A DNA stretch of 64,000 nucleotides from Collinsella sp. An2 (GCF_002160065.1 NZ_NFJW01000005.1:62001-126000), one strand, 5' to 3'; positions 51,859-62,949 are shown, numbered from the stretch's first letter. The notes: generated by a model not told the origin, from the sequence alone. Translations and numbers: made by a program.

Positions 51859-53061
51859 ATGAGATACCGCCGCATGATCGTTATCGTCATCGACTCCGTC
51901 GGCGTCGGGCACGCCCCTGACGCCGCGCAATACAAGAGCTCGGGGGCCGACACGCTCGGCCACATCGCCGAGTACTTTGTGGACAAGCTGGGTCGTCCGC
52001 TCGAGATTCCCACCCTCGCCAGCATGGGAATCGGCTGCACCCATCCCAACGGCCTCGCCGGCATAAGCACCCCACGCCGGCCCTCGGCCGCCTTCGGGCG
52101 CATGCAGGTCACAAGCTTTGGCAACGACTCGCTGGACGGCCACTGGGAGATGATGTGCCTGCCCGCGCGCTTCCATGTGGACTACTTCCCCGAGGGCTTT
52201 CCGTCCGAGCTGCTCAGCAAGCTCGAAGACTTCTCTGGTCGCGGCATCATCTGCAACAAGCCGTATTCGGGCACGCAGGTCATCTACGACTACGGCGAGC
52301 GCCAGCTTGAGACCGGCGAGCTAATCGTGTACACCTCGGGCGACTCGGTGCTGCAGATCGCCGCCCACGAGGACGTCGTACCAGTAGACGAGCTCTACCG
52401 GATCTGCGAATACGCGCGCACGCTTATCAACGGCCCCGAGATCACCATGGGGCGCGTCATCGCCCGGCCGTATGTGGGCACGTGCAAAGAGGACTTCACG
52501 CGAACGGCCAACCGCCGCGACTACGGCCTGGAGCCCACGGGCGCAACCGTCCTCACCATGCTGAAAGACGCCGGCTTCGACGTCATTGCGGTGGGCAAGA
52601 CCTGGGACCTGTTCTGTGGCCAGGGCTTCACGCAGTCCTACCACAACGAGAGCAACATGGACGGCATGGACCACGTGGACGACGTTTTGAGCCAGGACTG
52701 GGAGGGACTCTGCTTCACCAACCTGGTCGACTTCGACACGGTCTACGGACATCGTCGCAACGCACAGGGCTATGGCGAGGCCCTCGAAGCCTTTGATCGC
52801 CGCCTTGCCCGCGTTGTGGATGAGCTGCGGCCGGACGACCTACTTATGGTCACGGCCGACCACGGCAACGACCCAACCTACGAGGGCACCGACCATACGC
52901 GCGAGCTCGTCCCGCTACTCGCCTGGTCGCCCTCCATGGCCCACGAGGGTGTCGACCTGGGCCTGCGAGGAACTTGCTCCGACCTGGGCGCCACCGTGCT
53001 CGACAACTTCGGCGTCACCGGCAACGGCGAGGGAACGAGCTTCCTTGCCCAGGTGAGCTAA
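51859..53061 (+). CDS. deoB: Phosphopentomutase
   Basis: Interconverts (deoxy)ribose 1-phosphate and 5-phosphate. 400 residues, alkaline-phosphatase-like: IVIVIDSVGVGHAPDA, SYGNDSLDGHWEMM-like (SFGNDSLDGHWEMMC), TSGDSVLQIAAHED, FTNLVDFDTVYGHRRN, VTADHGNDPTYEGTDHTRE. Metal ligands Asp, His and Asp are in place. AAAGGAAC precedes the ATG. Joins deoC and deoD in nucleoside salvage. Confidence 0.97.
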   Translation: MRYRRMIVIVIDSVGVGHAPDAAQYKSSGADTLGHIAEYFVDKLGRPLEIPTLASMGIGCTHPNGLAGISTPRRPSAAFGRMQVTSFGNDSLDGHWEMMCLPARFHVDYFPEGFPSELLSKLEDFSGRGIICNKPYSGTQVIYDYGERQLETGELIVYTSGDSVLQIAAHEDVVPVDELYRICEYARTLINGPEITMGRVIARPYVGTCKEDFTRTANRRDYGLEPTGATVLTMLKDAGFDVIAVGKTWDLFCGQGFTQSYHNESNMDGMDHVDDVLSQDWEGLCFTNLVDFDTVYGHRRNAQGYGEALEAFDRRLARVVDELRPDDLLMVTADHGNDPTYEGTDHTRELVPLLAWSPSMAHEGVDLGLRGTCSDLGATVLDNFGVTGNGEGTSFLAQVS

Positions 53062-53066
53062 TTGAG

Positions 53067-53098
53067 CGCGGCCGGTCGTATTGTCCCGACCGGCCGCG
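53067..53098 (+). terminator. Stem-loop after deoB
   Basis: CGCGGCCGGTCG (53067-53078), 8-nt loop, CGACCGGCCGCG (53087-53098), a perfect 12-bp stem 5 bp after the deoB stop codon. No T run. Confidence 0.65.
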
Positions 53099-53169
53099 TC
53101 GCACCGGCCAGCTGACCGCTCTGCCCCGTTCTGCCCTGCCCTGTCCCGACCGGCCGCGCCGCACCGGCC
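53082..53169. repeat. 28-bp direct repeat, 60-bp spaced
   Basis: TGTCCCGACCGGCCGCGTCG-CACCGGCC at 53082-53109 and the same with one change (GCCG for GTCG) at 53142-53169. The second copy repeats the right arm of the deoB terminator stem. Confidence 0.85.
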
Positions 53170-53211
53170 GCGCCGCCCCGCTCCGCCCTCGTCCCGACGG
53201 CGTCAAACGCA

Positions 53212-53250
53212 CAGCCGGCCGCCCGCCCCGATAGGACGGCCGGCCGGCTG
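53212..53250 (-). terminator. Stem-loop downstream of the MFS gene
   Basis: CAGCCGGCCG (53212-53221) and CGGCCGGCTG (53241-53250) pair with a 19-nt loop, about 45 bp past the MFS stop codon. No T run. Confidence 0.55.
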
Positions 53251-53295
53251 AAACGACAGATTGCTCGCATCCGCCCCGGCGCTTCGCGTGAGCCT

Positions 53296-54726
53296 TTATG
53301 CGGCGGCGCGGCGGCGCGCCCGGAAGGCGACGAGGTTGGCGACCACGGCCATCGCGATCACGGCGGCAAGCAGCATGAAGGCCGCGTGTCCGCCGGCGAC
53401 GGTACCGTCGTGCATGGAGGACGCTCCAGCCTGCGCCGCGCCCACCACGGCGGTCACGGCGCTGACGCCCACCGAGCCGCCCAGCTGCTGCAGCGTGTTG
53501 AAAACCGAGCTGCCGTCGGTCCGAAGCTCCTCGGGCAGGCCCTGAAGGCCATGGGTCATGGTGGTGCTCATGCCAAAGCCCTGGCCCACGCCGAAGAAGA
53601 TATAGAACCCCAGCATCAGCTCCGGTGTAAGAGCATCGGCAAACACGACAAAGAGCAGCGTCGACACCAGCAACAGCCCCATGCCGATAGCGATGGGAAC
53701 GCCTGCGCCCACCCGGTCGAGCACGCGTCCTCCCAGCGGCGCAAAGATCGCCACCAGGCCGCACCCGGGCAGCAGCAGCGTGCCGGAAAGCGAGGCCGAT
53801 GCGCCAAGTGCCAGCTGCGCATAGTTGGGCACGAGATAGGCAAAGCCCAGAATCGCAAAGGCGATTGCCGCGATCACGACCACCGACGCCACGAAGACAG
53901 GGTGCGCAAACAGACCGGGGTTGAGCAGCGGGTGGTCGGAGCGACGAATATGCAGGGCAAAAAGCACCAGCGCCGCCACAAACACCGCGAAGACGCCAGC
54001 CACCGTGGGGCTCGCCCCCTCGCGCGAGGCCATGTTGATGCCCAGGATGAGCGAGAAGAAGCACAGCGCCAGCAGCGCAAACCCGGGCACATCGAACCGC
54101 GGTCGGCTGAGCGGCGTGGCCTGGCGCACGCAGATGCTGCCCACCACAAACGAGATGAGGAGCAGCGGGACCAAGCATACGAACACCATGCGCCATCCCG
54201 CAATCTCCATGACCACGCCGCCGTAGGACGGACCCACCGCGGGAGCGACCGAGGTGATGAGCGAGGCCACGCCCATCATGAGGCCGGTCTGCTCATAGGG
54301 CACCTGATCCACCACGATGCTGAACATGAGCGGAATGGCGATGCCCGTTCCCACGCCCTGAACTACGCGGCCAAGCAGCAGCACCGGGAAGGCCGGCGCG
54401 GCCGCACAGAACAGCGTGCCTGCCAGGAACAGGCCCACGGCCGCGATGAACAGCCGCCGCGAACGGAAGCGCGCCTTCAAAAACGAGAAGGTGGGGATCA
54501 TCACCGAGAGCATGAGCAGATATCCCGAGGTGATCCACTGAATGGTGGCGGTATCGACCGCGAACTCCTCCATGAGCGCGGGCAGCGCGACGTTCATCGC
54601 CGTCTCAAAGACCACGGCAGAGAAAGACAGGCTTCCCGCTGCCACGATGGAGGCGATGAGCTTCGCGTCGAGCCTGCGCTCAAACGGCTCGAAGCTCTGG
54701 ACCTCGTTGGTCATCGTGTCAGACAA
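53296..54726 (-). CDS. MFS transporter, EmrB/QacA-type (DHA2)
   Basis: 476 residues with about 14 membrane segments. VFETAMNVALPALMEEFAVDTATIQWITSGYLLMLSV is typical of DHA2 drug exporters; LGRVVQGVGTGIAIPLMFSIV, GLMMGVASLITSVAPAVGPSYGG, GFGMSTTMTHGLQGLPEELRTDGSSVFNTLQQLGGSVGVS. Likely drug or small-molecule export by proton antiport. The start is TTG 54726 after AAAGGAG; ATG 54714 is the alternative. Confidence 0.92.
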   Translation of the reverse strand: MSDTMTNEVQSFEPFERRLDAKLIASIVAAGSLSFSAVVFETAMNVALPALMEEFAVDTATIQWITSGYLLMLSVMIPTFSFLKARFRSRRLFIAAVGLFLAGTLFCAAAPAFPVLLLGRVVQGVGTGIAIPLMFSIVVDQVPYEQTGLMMGVASLITSVAPAVGPSYGGVVMEIAGWRMVFVCLVPLLLISFVVGSICVRQATPLSRPRFDVPGFALLALCFFSLILGINMASREGASPTVAGVFAVFVAALVLFALHIRRSDHPLLNPGLFAHPVFVASVVVIAAIAFAILGFAYLVPNYAQLALGASASLSGTLLLPGCGLVAIFAPLGGRVLDRVGAGVPIAIGMGLLLVSTLLFVVFADALTPELMLGFYIFFGVGQGFGMSTTMTHGLQGLPEELRTDGSSVFNTLQQLGGSVGVSAVTAVVGAAQAGASSMHDGTVAGGHAAFMLLAAVIAMAVVANLVAFRARRRAAA

Positions 54727-54854
54727 CGTGTCTCCTTTCTGGCGCGGAGTTTCTCCGGGGATCCGCGCAAAGCGACCGCGCGCCCCAGAGCGAGGCGCGC
54801 GGCATGAGCTATGCATGTGCGCCACAAGGGCACGGTCACCGGTTCAAAGACCGC

Positions 54855-55457
54855 CTAGAAGCGGCCGATCGCGTACTGGAACGCGTCGGGCTCGACCTTG
54901 TCGGGGCTGTACTCCTTGAGTACCTCGCCGTAGCGGGCGCGATAGTCGTTGTCGACCTCGGCCTGCGGGAACACCAGGCAGCCCTCCTCGTAGAACTGAC
55001 GCGAGTCGCGCCCCATCTCGCGGCCGCGGCGGGTGTGCTTGTCAAGCGCGATGTCGGGCACCTCGGGCACCTGGCCCATGGCGGCGGTCTTGATCACGAT
55101 GTTCTTGAGGAAGTCCGTGGAGCGGTCCTTCTCGCTCGCGCACAGAATGCGGATCGCGTGCACGAAGAACATGGGCTGGTCGACGTCGTCGTAGGGATAG
55201 CCCTTGCGCATCTGGTTGAGGTTGTTGATGTACACGGCGGCGTTCAGGTTGCCAAAGCCGATATCCTCGACGGAGATGGAAACCAGACGGCTCCAAACCT
55301 TCTCCAGCAAAACCGGGCTTGTGATGTACAGCTCGTACGCGAAGCGGACCGCGTCCTCCTCCTTGGAGCGGCGAATGCACTTCTGCAGCGCCGAGACCGC
55401 CTCGTCGACGGCGATTCCATGCTTGGTCGTCGCGTTCTCCCACAGCGAATAACTCAT
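54855..55457 (-). CDS. Stand-alone RarA/MgsA C-terminal domain protein
   Basis: 200 residues. EEDAVRFAYELYITSP, RLVSISVEDIGFGN, VYINNLNQMRKGYPYDDVDQPMFFVHAIRILCASEKDRSTD and LDKHTRRGREMGRDSRQFYEEG match the C-terminal tetramerisation part of RarA/MgsA (PF12002), a replication-recombination ATPase of about 430-450 residues. No Walker motifs are present, so ATPase function is missing. AAAGGAG precedes the ATG. It lies between a GH4 glucosidase and an MFS gene, not beside DNA repair genes. Confidence 0.85.
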   Translation of the reverse strand: MSYSLWENATTKHGIAVDEAVSALQKCIRRSKEEDAVRFAYELYITSPVLLEKVWSRLVSISVEDIGFGNLNAAVYINNLNQMRKGYPYDDVDQPMFFVHAIRILCASEKDRSTDFLKNIVIKTAAMGQVPEVPDIALDKHTRRGREMGRDSRQFYEEGCLVFPQAEVDNDYRARYGEVLKEYSPDKVEPDAFQYAIGRF

Positions 55458-55762
55458 GGCGTCTCCTTTCTGCCTTGTTGCGCCATTCTGGGATGCGGTC
55501 GCTTTGGCACCGACGCGCGTGCACATCGACGTGCCGGCGTCCGGCGCGAAGCCGAACAGCCAACGCCACCGTAATGGCCGACGTCGCCGTCTATCGATAT
55601 ACAAAGCGATCGCATCCCCTAAGGGTGCGCAGGGATTCCGTGACGGGGCGCGCCGCACGGGCAAGCGCCCGCCACGTCATATGCCGGGGGCGACGCGGAC
55701 CAGGGGAGTTGGCACGCCGCCCCGCCGGACATCTAGAGAAAGGGGCCGTTAGCCCAGCGAGC
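55458..55762. other. 305-bp region between GH4 and the RarA-like gene
   Basis: Intergenic, same-strand neighbours. No gene, hairpin or promoter stands out; short GC-rich tracts only. Confidence 0.4.
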
Positions 55763-57118
<1,356 letters not shown>

Positions 57119-57299
57119 TCACTTGAACATACCGTTCGGCGGAAAGCCCCAGCGGCTCGGTCCCGCCCCCGCGCGCTCCGTCTGGGCCGGTATGCATGCG
57201 GTGCGCAAAGACGGGGGCAAGACCTGTCCAGCCAGGGCCGGAAGCCTATCTCAGGCGGGGCCAGGGGAGCGGCCCCGCCTTGAGGTCACAGTCCGAGGC

Positions 57300-58580
57300 C
57301 TATGCCTCGAGGCCCTTCTCCTCGGCCACCTGGTTCTTCTCCATAGCCTTGAAGAACGGGTAGTAGAGGATGCCCATGATGATGAGCAGCAGGAATACCA
57401 GCACGACCGACTTCCAGTCGAGGGTCATGAGGTAGGCGCTCACTCCGGGCGGGAGGAATCCGGGCGGGTTGATGATGGGCATGCCCACCAGGCCGCTCGT
57501 CATAGAGAAGTACGCGATGGCGGTGCAGATGCACGGACCAAACACGAACGGGATGAACAGGAACGGGTTCAGCATGATCGGGGCGCCGTAGATGACCGGC
57601 TCGTTGATGCCGAAGAGCGACGGCACGATGGCGGCGCGGCCGATGGCCTTATAGGTGTCGGACTTGGAGAACATCATGAAGATGACCAGGAAGAGCGTGA
57701 GGCCCGAACCCGTGACCTGCATGATGTTGTAGTAGAAGCCGTAGGTGAACACGTGGGTCACAGCCTCGCCGGCAGCGTAGGCGGCGGCGTTCTCGGCCGT
57801 GTAGGTAAGCGCGAAGGGCGCCCACACCGCCTGCGTGATGCTGGGACCGTGCAGGCCGAAGAACCACAGCAGCTGGGTGAGGAAGATCACGATGAGCAGC
57901 GCCGGCAGCGAATCCATGGAGCTGATCGCGGGGGCGAGCAGGCTCATGATGAGCGCCGGGAAAGTCTGGCCGGCAAAGACGCTGCACAGGGTGGAGATGA
58001 GCGAGGCCACGCCCGCCGTGGCGAACAGCGGGATGAGGGCCGAGAAGCTCTCGGCGACCATGGACGGCACGCTGTCGGGCAGGGTGATCACGATGTGGTG
58101 CTTCGTGAGGAAGTTCGTGATCTCGACCGTCATGATGGAGCCGATGATGCTCACGAACAGACCGGTCGCGCCGACATAGCTCGTGCCGAACGCCGTGACG
58201 CCATCGCCGGCGTCGACGGTGTAGCCCACCAAGATGAGCTGCACGGCGACGGCGGAGATGCCCATCATGGGGCCATCGATGTCGTATCGCTTAGCAAGCG
58301 AGCGCGCGATGAGGTAGGCAGCGTAGATGGACACCCAGTCGTTGGTGAAGCTGGCGATCTTGGAGAAGAACGGGTTCACCGTGTTCAGGACGTCGTAGAC
58401 CGCGTTGCCCTCGCCGATGAGGTTCATGAACGCGGTGGGGAGCAGTCACATAGAGCCGACGACGATGAAGGGGATGACGCCGATCATGCCGTCCTTGATG
58501 GACTGCAAGTGGCGCTGCTTCTCGACCTTCGAAGCGATCGGCATCAGCCATTTCTCAAGAAACTTCTGAAGGGCTTCCAT
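57300..58580 (-). pseudogene. PTS lactose/cellobiose-family IIC, interrupted by an in-frame TGA
   Basis: The frame from ATG 58580 (GGAGG upstream) would give 426 residues of a CelB-type permease: MEALQKFLEKWLMPIASKVE, then FIVVGSM, a TGA at 58446-58448 (codon 45), and LLPTAFMNLIGEG through ten membrane segments (VSIYAAYLIARSLAK, FGLHGPSITQAVWAPF, GINEPVIYGAPIMLNPFLFIPF) to FKAMEKNQVAEEKGLEA. Nothing else is wrong with the frame. It is either a nonsense mutation, a sequencing or assembly error, or, less likely, recoding. The second half could restart at ATG 58427. The neighbouring IIA, IIB and GH4 genes look intact. Confidence 0.85.
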
Positions 58581-58609
58581 GTTTCCTCCTTTCAGGGAAC
58601 TGGAAGGGA

Positions 58610-58909
58610 TTAGGCCATGAGCGAGTCGATCTGGGCGAAGATGTGCTCGCAGTTTCCGATGGCGTAGTCTGCCGGCGCGATGACACCGACCGGCTTGCCG
58701 CCGGAGCCCTCAAGTACGTCGTCCTTCTTGTACGAGATCTGCGGGCCGAGCAGGATCACGTCGTAGTTATCAACCACGTCACGGAACGTGCCCACGCCCA
58801 CGGCCGACACCTCGAAGTCCTCGATGCCGTTGGCAGCGGCATACTTCTCGAGCTTCTTCATCACCATGCTCGTGGACATGCCGCCTGCGCAGATAAGCAG
58901 CAGCTTCAT
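58610..58909 (-). CDS. PTS lactose/cellobiose-family IIB component
   Basis: 99 residues. MKLLLICAGGMSTSMVMKKLEKY contains the phosphorylated Cys7. It carries phosphate from IIA to the IIC-bound sugar. The ATG at 58909 is used because the family begins there; the frame extends upstream without motif. Confidence 0.94.
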   Translation of the reverse strand: MKLLLICAGGMSTSMVMKKLEKYAAANGIEDFEVSAVGVGTFRDVVDNYDVILLGPQISYKKDDVLEGSGGKPVGVIAPADYAIGNCEHIFAQIDSLMA

Positions 58910-58990
58910 CGTATTCCCTCCTTCTCTTTGTCTACCGGCCTTGGTTCCAACGACGCCCGCCAGCCGGCGGACGCACAGCAATGCCTGCCG

Positions 58991-59356
58991 TCACTCCTCC
59001 CTGTCCGCTTTGACCTTGTAGAGATTCACAAGCTCGCCGATGAGTTCCTGTGCGAGCATCGCCGTCATGAGATGGTCCTGGGCATGCACGAGCATCACGT
59101 CTACCGGGGTGTGCTCGCCGGCCGCCTCCTTGGACAGAAGATTGGTCTGCTGGTGGTGCGCCTCAAGCGCAGCGGAGCGAGACTCGCTGAGCAGGCGCTC
59201 CGCGGTCTCGAAGTCGCCGGCACGCGCCGCCTTGAGCGACTCGAAGGCAAGGCTGCGCGCCTGACCAGCCGATGCGATGATCCCAAACGAGATCATCTCT
59301 CGGGCCTCGCGCTCCTCCTCGGTCTCGGCCGCAGCCGTGATGGTCTCGTCTGCCAT
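58991..59356 (-). CDS. PTS lactose/cellobiose-family IIA component
   Basis: 121 residues, all alpha. ISFGIIASAGQARSLAFES, AHHQQTNLLSKEA and the phosphorylation site VHAQDHLMTAML (His91, metal-site Asp94). The second ATG (59356) has GGAGG at better spacing than ATG 59359. It overlaps the regulator stop codon (TGATG), so it is translated with the regulator. Confidence 0.94.
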   Translation of the reverse strand: MADETITAAAETEEEREAREMISFGIIASAGQARSLAFESLKAARAGDFETAERLLSESRSAALEAHHQQTNLLSKEAAGEHTPVDVMLVHAQDHLMTAMLAQELIGELVNLYKVKADREE

Positions 59357-61290
59357 CATCGTCCTCCTTCAAACTCGGACATGAATGTCTGCCAATCCTG
59401 ATGTTTGATCACCGTGCGCATGGCCTCCTCGTTCATGAAGAGGTCGGCCAGCTGGCTGAAGAAATCCCCCTGCTCGAAGTTGGACGCGCGGGAGAAGAAG
59501 ATGAGGAACACCGCCTGCACCTCGGTGCCGCGGTCGTCCCAGACAACCGGATGATCGAGCAGGCCGATGCATACGAAGGTCTCGTCGCTGACCGCCTCGA
59601 TGGGATGCGGCATGGCCACGAGGTTGCCGCAGCCGGTAGGAGCTGCCTCCTCGCGACGCGCGATCTTCTCGCGGAAATCGGCGTCGACCTGGCGATGCTC
59701 CTCGACGCGGTCGCATAGAAAGCCCATGACCTCTTCCTTGCTGGAGCAAGCCAGATGGGGAAAGAACATGCGCTCGTCGAGCTCGCGGAAGCTGCCCTGG
59801 GCATCGCGCGAGCCGCCGAGGATTTGCTTGATGTGGGCAGCCTCGGCGCTGTCGAGGAAATAGGTCACTTCGCGAACCGGCACCGGCACGGGATGCGGCA
59901 GCGGCACCGTGGTGAAGACGTAGTCGATGGTGCTGAAGTCCACCGACCCGATGCTCGCCACGTCGCAAGCCGTGCACGACCCGATAAGGTCGCCAAACTC
60001 GCGCCGATAGCGGGCCTCGAGCAAACGGGCGCTCCCCCGTCCCGACGCGCACACCACCAGAATGTTCTTCTTGGGCATCTCGGTGCGTTGACGCTCCAGG
60101 GCAAGCGCGAAGGCCATGGCGATAAAGCCGGTCTCTTCCTCGGAGGGAAAGGAGCCCCACGTGTCCTCGAGCACCTTGCCGGACTCGAGGGCCATGGAGT
60201 AGGCCAGCGGAAAACGGGTGCGGATATCGCTCAGGATGGGATTCTCGACCCGCATGTGATATTTCAGGCGCACGGACAGCGGCACCAAGTGCCGCGCGAG
60301 GTTCATGCGCAACTCCAGGTCCTGCCTAAAATCGAATTTGAACTGCTCGGCCACGCAGTCGAGCATGCGGCTCACCACGTCCCACACCCCATCCGAGATC
60401 ACGCCGGAGCCCTCGGAGGAATCCTCGGCGGCGCCATCGAAGACGAGGCTGTTCAGGGTCTTCTTCCCCGCCAGGTGGATGGCGATATAGGCCACCTCCA
60501 CGTCGGGCAGAGTAATGCCCGTCTCGCGCTCTATAGCGCAGGCGACCTCGGAGGCCACCTGGTACTCCGTCGAGCCCTGGATGCGCTCGAAATTGGTGGC
60601 GTCCATGGGCACGTAGCAGTTCTCGCGAATGCGCACGAGCGCCACATACACGTGGACCGCGAGGTTTTGAAACGCCAGACTGCCGATGGGAAAGCCTTCG
60701 CGCTCCACGACGTCCTCGAGGCAGCGCGTGACCGTGCCCAGCAGCTCCTGGGACTCCTCGCCTTTGGCGCCCAGCAGGTCGGAGAGCGTCGCGCGGGACG
60801 CAAGGCTCGCCAGACAGAGGCGACGCGCCATCTCTTCGCCCGCCACGCGAATGCCGTAGCGGGGGCGCTTCTCGATGCTCAGGCCAAACCGGGCGAGCTC
60901 GGCCTCGACGTCCTTGAGGTCGCGCGAGACGCGCTGAGGCGTTACGTAGAGCACGGAGGCAAGGTCCGCGAGCGTGACCCAGTCGTTGCGCGACAGCAGG
61001 TCGTTGAGCAGATAGTCGACGCGCTCCTGATGCACGTCCGCATCATCCGCGCCTTCAAGCGGGGCCATGCGGGCAAGCCAGGCATCGAGACGCGCTGCAT
61101 CGGACACCTCAAGGCGATACCCCGACGCTCGACGCGAAAAACGAATGGTGGCGATGCCCTCCAGCGACGCGTTGGTGTCGTGCACGTAGGCGCGGGCCGT
61201 CCGCGCGCTCACGCCCAGAAGCTCGGAGATCTCGTCCAGCGACATGGACGGACATCCCATCAGCTGCTTGACCAGCTTCGTCGACTGCAT
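59356..61290 (-). CDS. PRD-containing transcriptional activator with EIIB- and EIIA-like domains (LicR/MtlR type)
   Basis: 644 residues. N-terminal HTH regions (MSLDEISELLGVSARTARAY and VTLADLASVLYVTPQRVSRDL), two PRDs (IERETGITLPDVEVAYIAIHL with conserved His, and LVPLSVRLKYHMRVENP), an EIIB-Gat-like domain (NILVVCASGRGSARLLEARY) and an EIIA-Fru-like domain with AMPHPIEAVSDETF (His). PTS-controlled activator of the neighbouring sugar operon. ATG 61290 has AGGAGG; the upstream part of the open frame lacks motifs. Confidence 0.9.
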   Translation of the reverse strand: MQSTKLVKQLMGCPSMSLDEISELLGVSARTARAYVHDTNASLEGIATIRFSRRASGYRLEVSDAARLDAWLARMAPLEGADDADVHQERVDYLLNDLLSRNDWVTLADLASVLYVTPQRVSRDLKDVEAELARFGLSIEKRPRYGIRVAGEEMARRLCLASLASRATLSDLLGAKGEESQELLGTVTRCLEDVVEREGFPIGSLAFQNLAVHVYVALVRIRENCYVPMDATNFERIQGSTEYQVASEVACAIERETGITLPDVEVAYIAIHLAGKKTLNSLVFDGAAEDSSEGSGVISDGVWDVVSRMLDCVAEQFKFDFRQDLELRMNLARHLVPLSVRLKYHMRVENPILSDIRTRFPLAYSMALESGKVLEDTWGSFPSEEETGFIAMAFALALERQRTEMPKKNILVVCASGRGSARLLEARYRREFGDLIGSCTACDVASIGSVDFSTIDYVFTTVPLPHPVPVPVREVTYFLDSAEAAHIKQILGGSRDAQGSFRELDERMFFPHLACSSKEEVMGFLCDRVEEHRQVDADFREKIARREEAAPTGCGNLVAMPHPIEAVSDETFVCIGLLDHPVVWDDRGTEVQAVFLIFFSRASNFEQGDFFSQLADLFMNEEAMRTVIKHQDWQTFMSEFEGGR

Positions 61291-61554
61291 GGCGAACCAC
61301 CTCCTCACGCTATCCACTATATGAAAGGGCTCCAAGGCCACTCAACGTCTTCGATTGCCACCTACATGGCAAGATTCGAGAGCAAGAACCGTGCAGGCAG
61401 ATGGCCGGAAGCCCCTATAATGCATGCGTTCAGCACTCCGAGCCAAGAGGCGAGCATCGCGCCGGCCACGCCGGGCCGCGATCCCGTCATCGCCAGGGGT
61501 CTTCCCACCTCTCGCGGCGCCTCACGCGGCTCGCCAACGAGAAAGAGGGAACCC

Positions 61555-62949
61555 ATGCAAGCAGATGTTGCCATCGTCGGCGCCGGACCGTCGGGCATCT
61601 TCACCGCCCTGCGGCTCACCGAGCTGTGTCCCGACGCACATATCGTCATCGTCGAGAAGGGCCTGCCCGTCGAGCGCCGCAGCTGCCCCAAAGAGCAGGT
61701 GGGCCACTGCGTAGGCTGCACGCCCTGCCGCATCACCACGGGCTTTTCGGGCGCCGGGGCCTTCTCGGACGGCAAGCTCTCGCTCTCCCACGAGGTCGGC
61801 GGCGACCTGCCCGAGCTCATCGGCGCAGACCTTGCCCAGCGTACGATCTCTGAGGTCGACAAGATCTATCTGGCGTTTGGCGCCGACGAGCACGTCGAGG
61901 GAACCGAGTTCCCCGAAGCCGTGCGCAAGATCCGCCTGCGCGCCATCCAGGCCGGGCTCAAGCTGGTCGACTGCCCCATCCGTCATCTGGGCACCGAGAA
62001 GGCGCAGGAGATCTATCTGCGCATCGAGAAGCACCTGCAGGAGCACGGGGTCGAGATGCTCTTCAACACCGACTGCCGCGACCTGGTAATCGAGGACGGC
62101 GTGTGCCGCGGCGTCGTGGCCACCGGCCCCGACGGAGAGCTGCGCATCGACGCCAAGCACGTCATCGTGGCCACCGGCCGCCGCGGCGCCGACTGGCTCG
62201 AGCACCTGTGCACGACCCACGGCATCTCGCACCTGCCCGGACCTGTAGACATGGGCGTGCGCGTCGAGGTGCGCAACGAGGTCATGGAGCGCGTGAACGA
62301 CGTGCTGTACGAGAGCAAGCTCATCGGATACCCCAACCCGTTCCGCAACAAGGTGCGCACCTTCTGCCAGAACCCCGGCGGCTTCGTGAGCCAGGAGAAT
62401 TACGACGGCGGCCTTGCCGTCGTGAACGGCCACTCGTACAAGGAGCGCAAGTCCGAGAACACCAACCTCGCCGTGCTTGTTACCCATAACTTCCGCGAGC
62501 CCTTCAACCAGCCCATCGCCTACGCCCAGAACGTGGGACGCCTGTGCAACATGCTGGGCGACGGGCACATTCTGGTTCAGCGCTTCGGCGACATCCTGGA
62601 CGGCAAGCGCACCTGGCAAAAGGAGCTTTCGCGCTCCAACGTGCGCCCCACGCTGGTCGATGCGGTGGCGGGCGACATCACGAGCGCCCTTCCGTACCGC
62701 ACCATGACCTCGATCGTGAACTTCATGCTTGCCGTCGACCAGGCCATCCCCGGCTTTGCCTCGGCGGAGACCCTGCTGTATGCGCCGGAGCTCAAGTTCT
62801 ACAGCAACCGCGTGCGCATGGATGAGCGCTTCAACACCAACGTGACGGGCCTCCACTGCCTCGGCGACTCGAGCGGCTGGACGCGCGGCCTTATGATGGC
62901 AAGCGTCATGGGCCACCTCATGGGCGGGTATCTGGCCGAAGAGCTGTAA
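61555..62949 (+). CDS. FAD-dependent oxidoreductase (COG2509-like)
   Basis: 464 residues. VAIVGAGPSGIFTALRLTELCPDAHIVIVEKG is the FAD fold; HCVGCTPCRITTGFSGAGAFSDGKLSL has a CxxC, and VIVATGRRGADWLEHLC, GDIT and GLHCLGDSSGWTRGLMMASVMGHLMGGYLAEEL (C-terminal FAD part). Substrate unknown; similar proteins are called uncharacterised FAD-dependent dehydrogenases. GAAAGAGGG precedes the ATG. Divergent from the PRD regulator. Confidence 0.88.
   Translation: MQADVAIVGAGPSGIFTALRLTELCPDAHIVIVEKGLPVERRSCPKEQVGHCVGCTPCRITTGFSGAGAFSDGKLSLSHEVGGDLPELIGADLAQRTISEVDKIYLAFGADEHVEGTEFPEAVRKIRLRAIQAGLKLVDCPIRHLGTEKAQEIYLRIEKHLQEHGVEMLFNTDCRDLVIEDGVCRGVVATGPDGELRIDAKHVIVATGRRGADWLEHLCTTHGISHLPGPVDMGVRVEVRNEVMERVNDVLYESKLIGYPNPFRNKVRTFCQNPGGFVSQENYDGGLAVVNGHSYKERKSENTNLAVLVTHNFREPFNQPIAYAQNVGRLCNMLGDGHILVQRFGDILDGKRTWQKELSRSNVRPTLVDAVAGDITSALPYRTMTSIVNFMLAVDQAIPGFASAETLLYAPELKFYSNRVRMDERFNTNVTGLHCLGDSSGWTRGLMMASVMGHLMGGYLAEEL

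Noticed and set aside
58393-58448. Selenocysteine insertion at the TGA of PTS IIC
   Set aside because: The CCGCGTT/AACGCGG stem downstream is short and lacks a recognisable bacterial SECIS loop; PTS permeases are not known selenoproteins.
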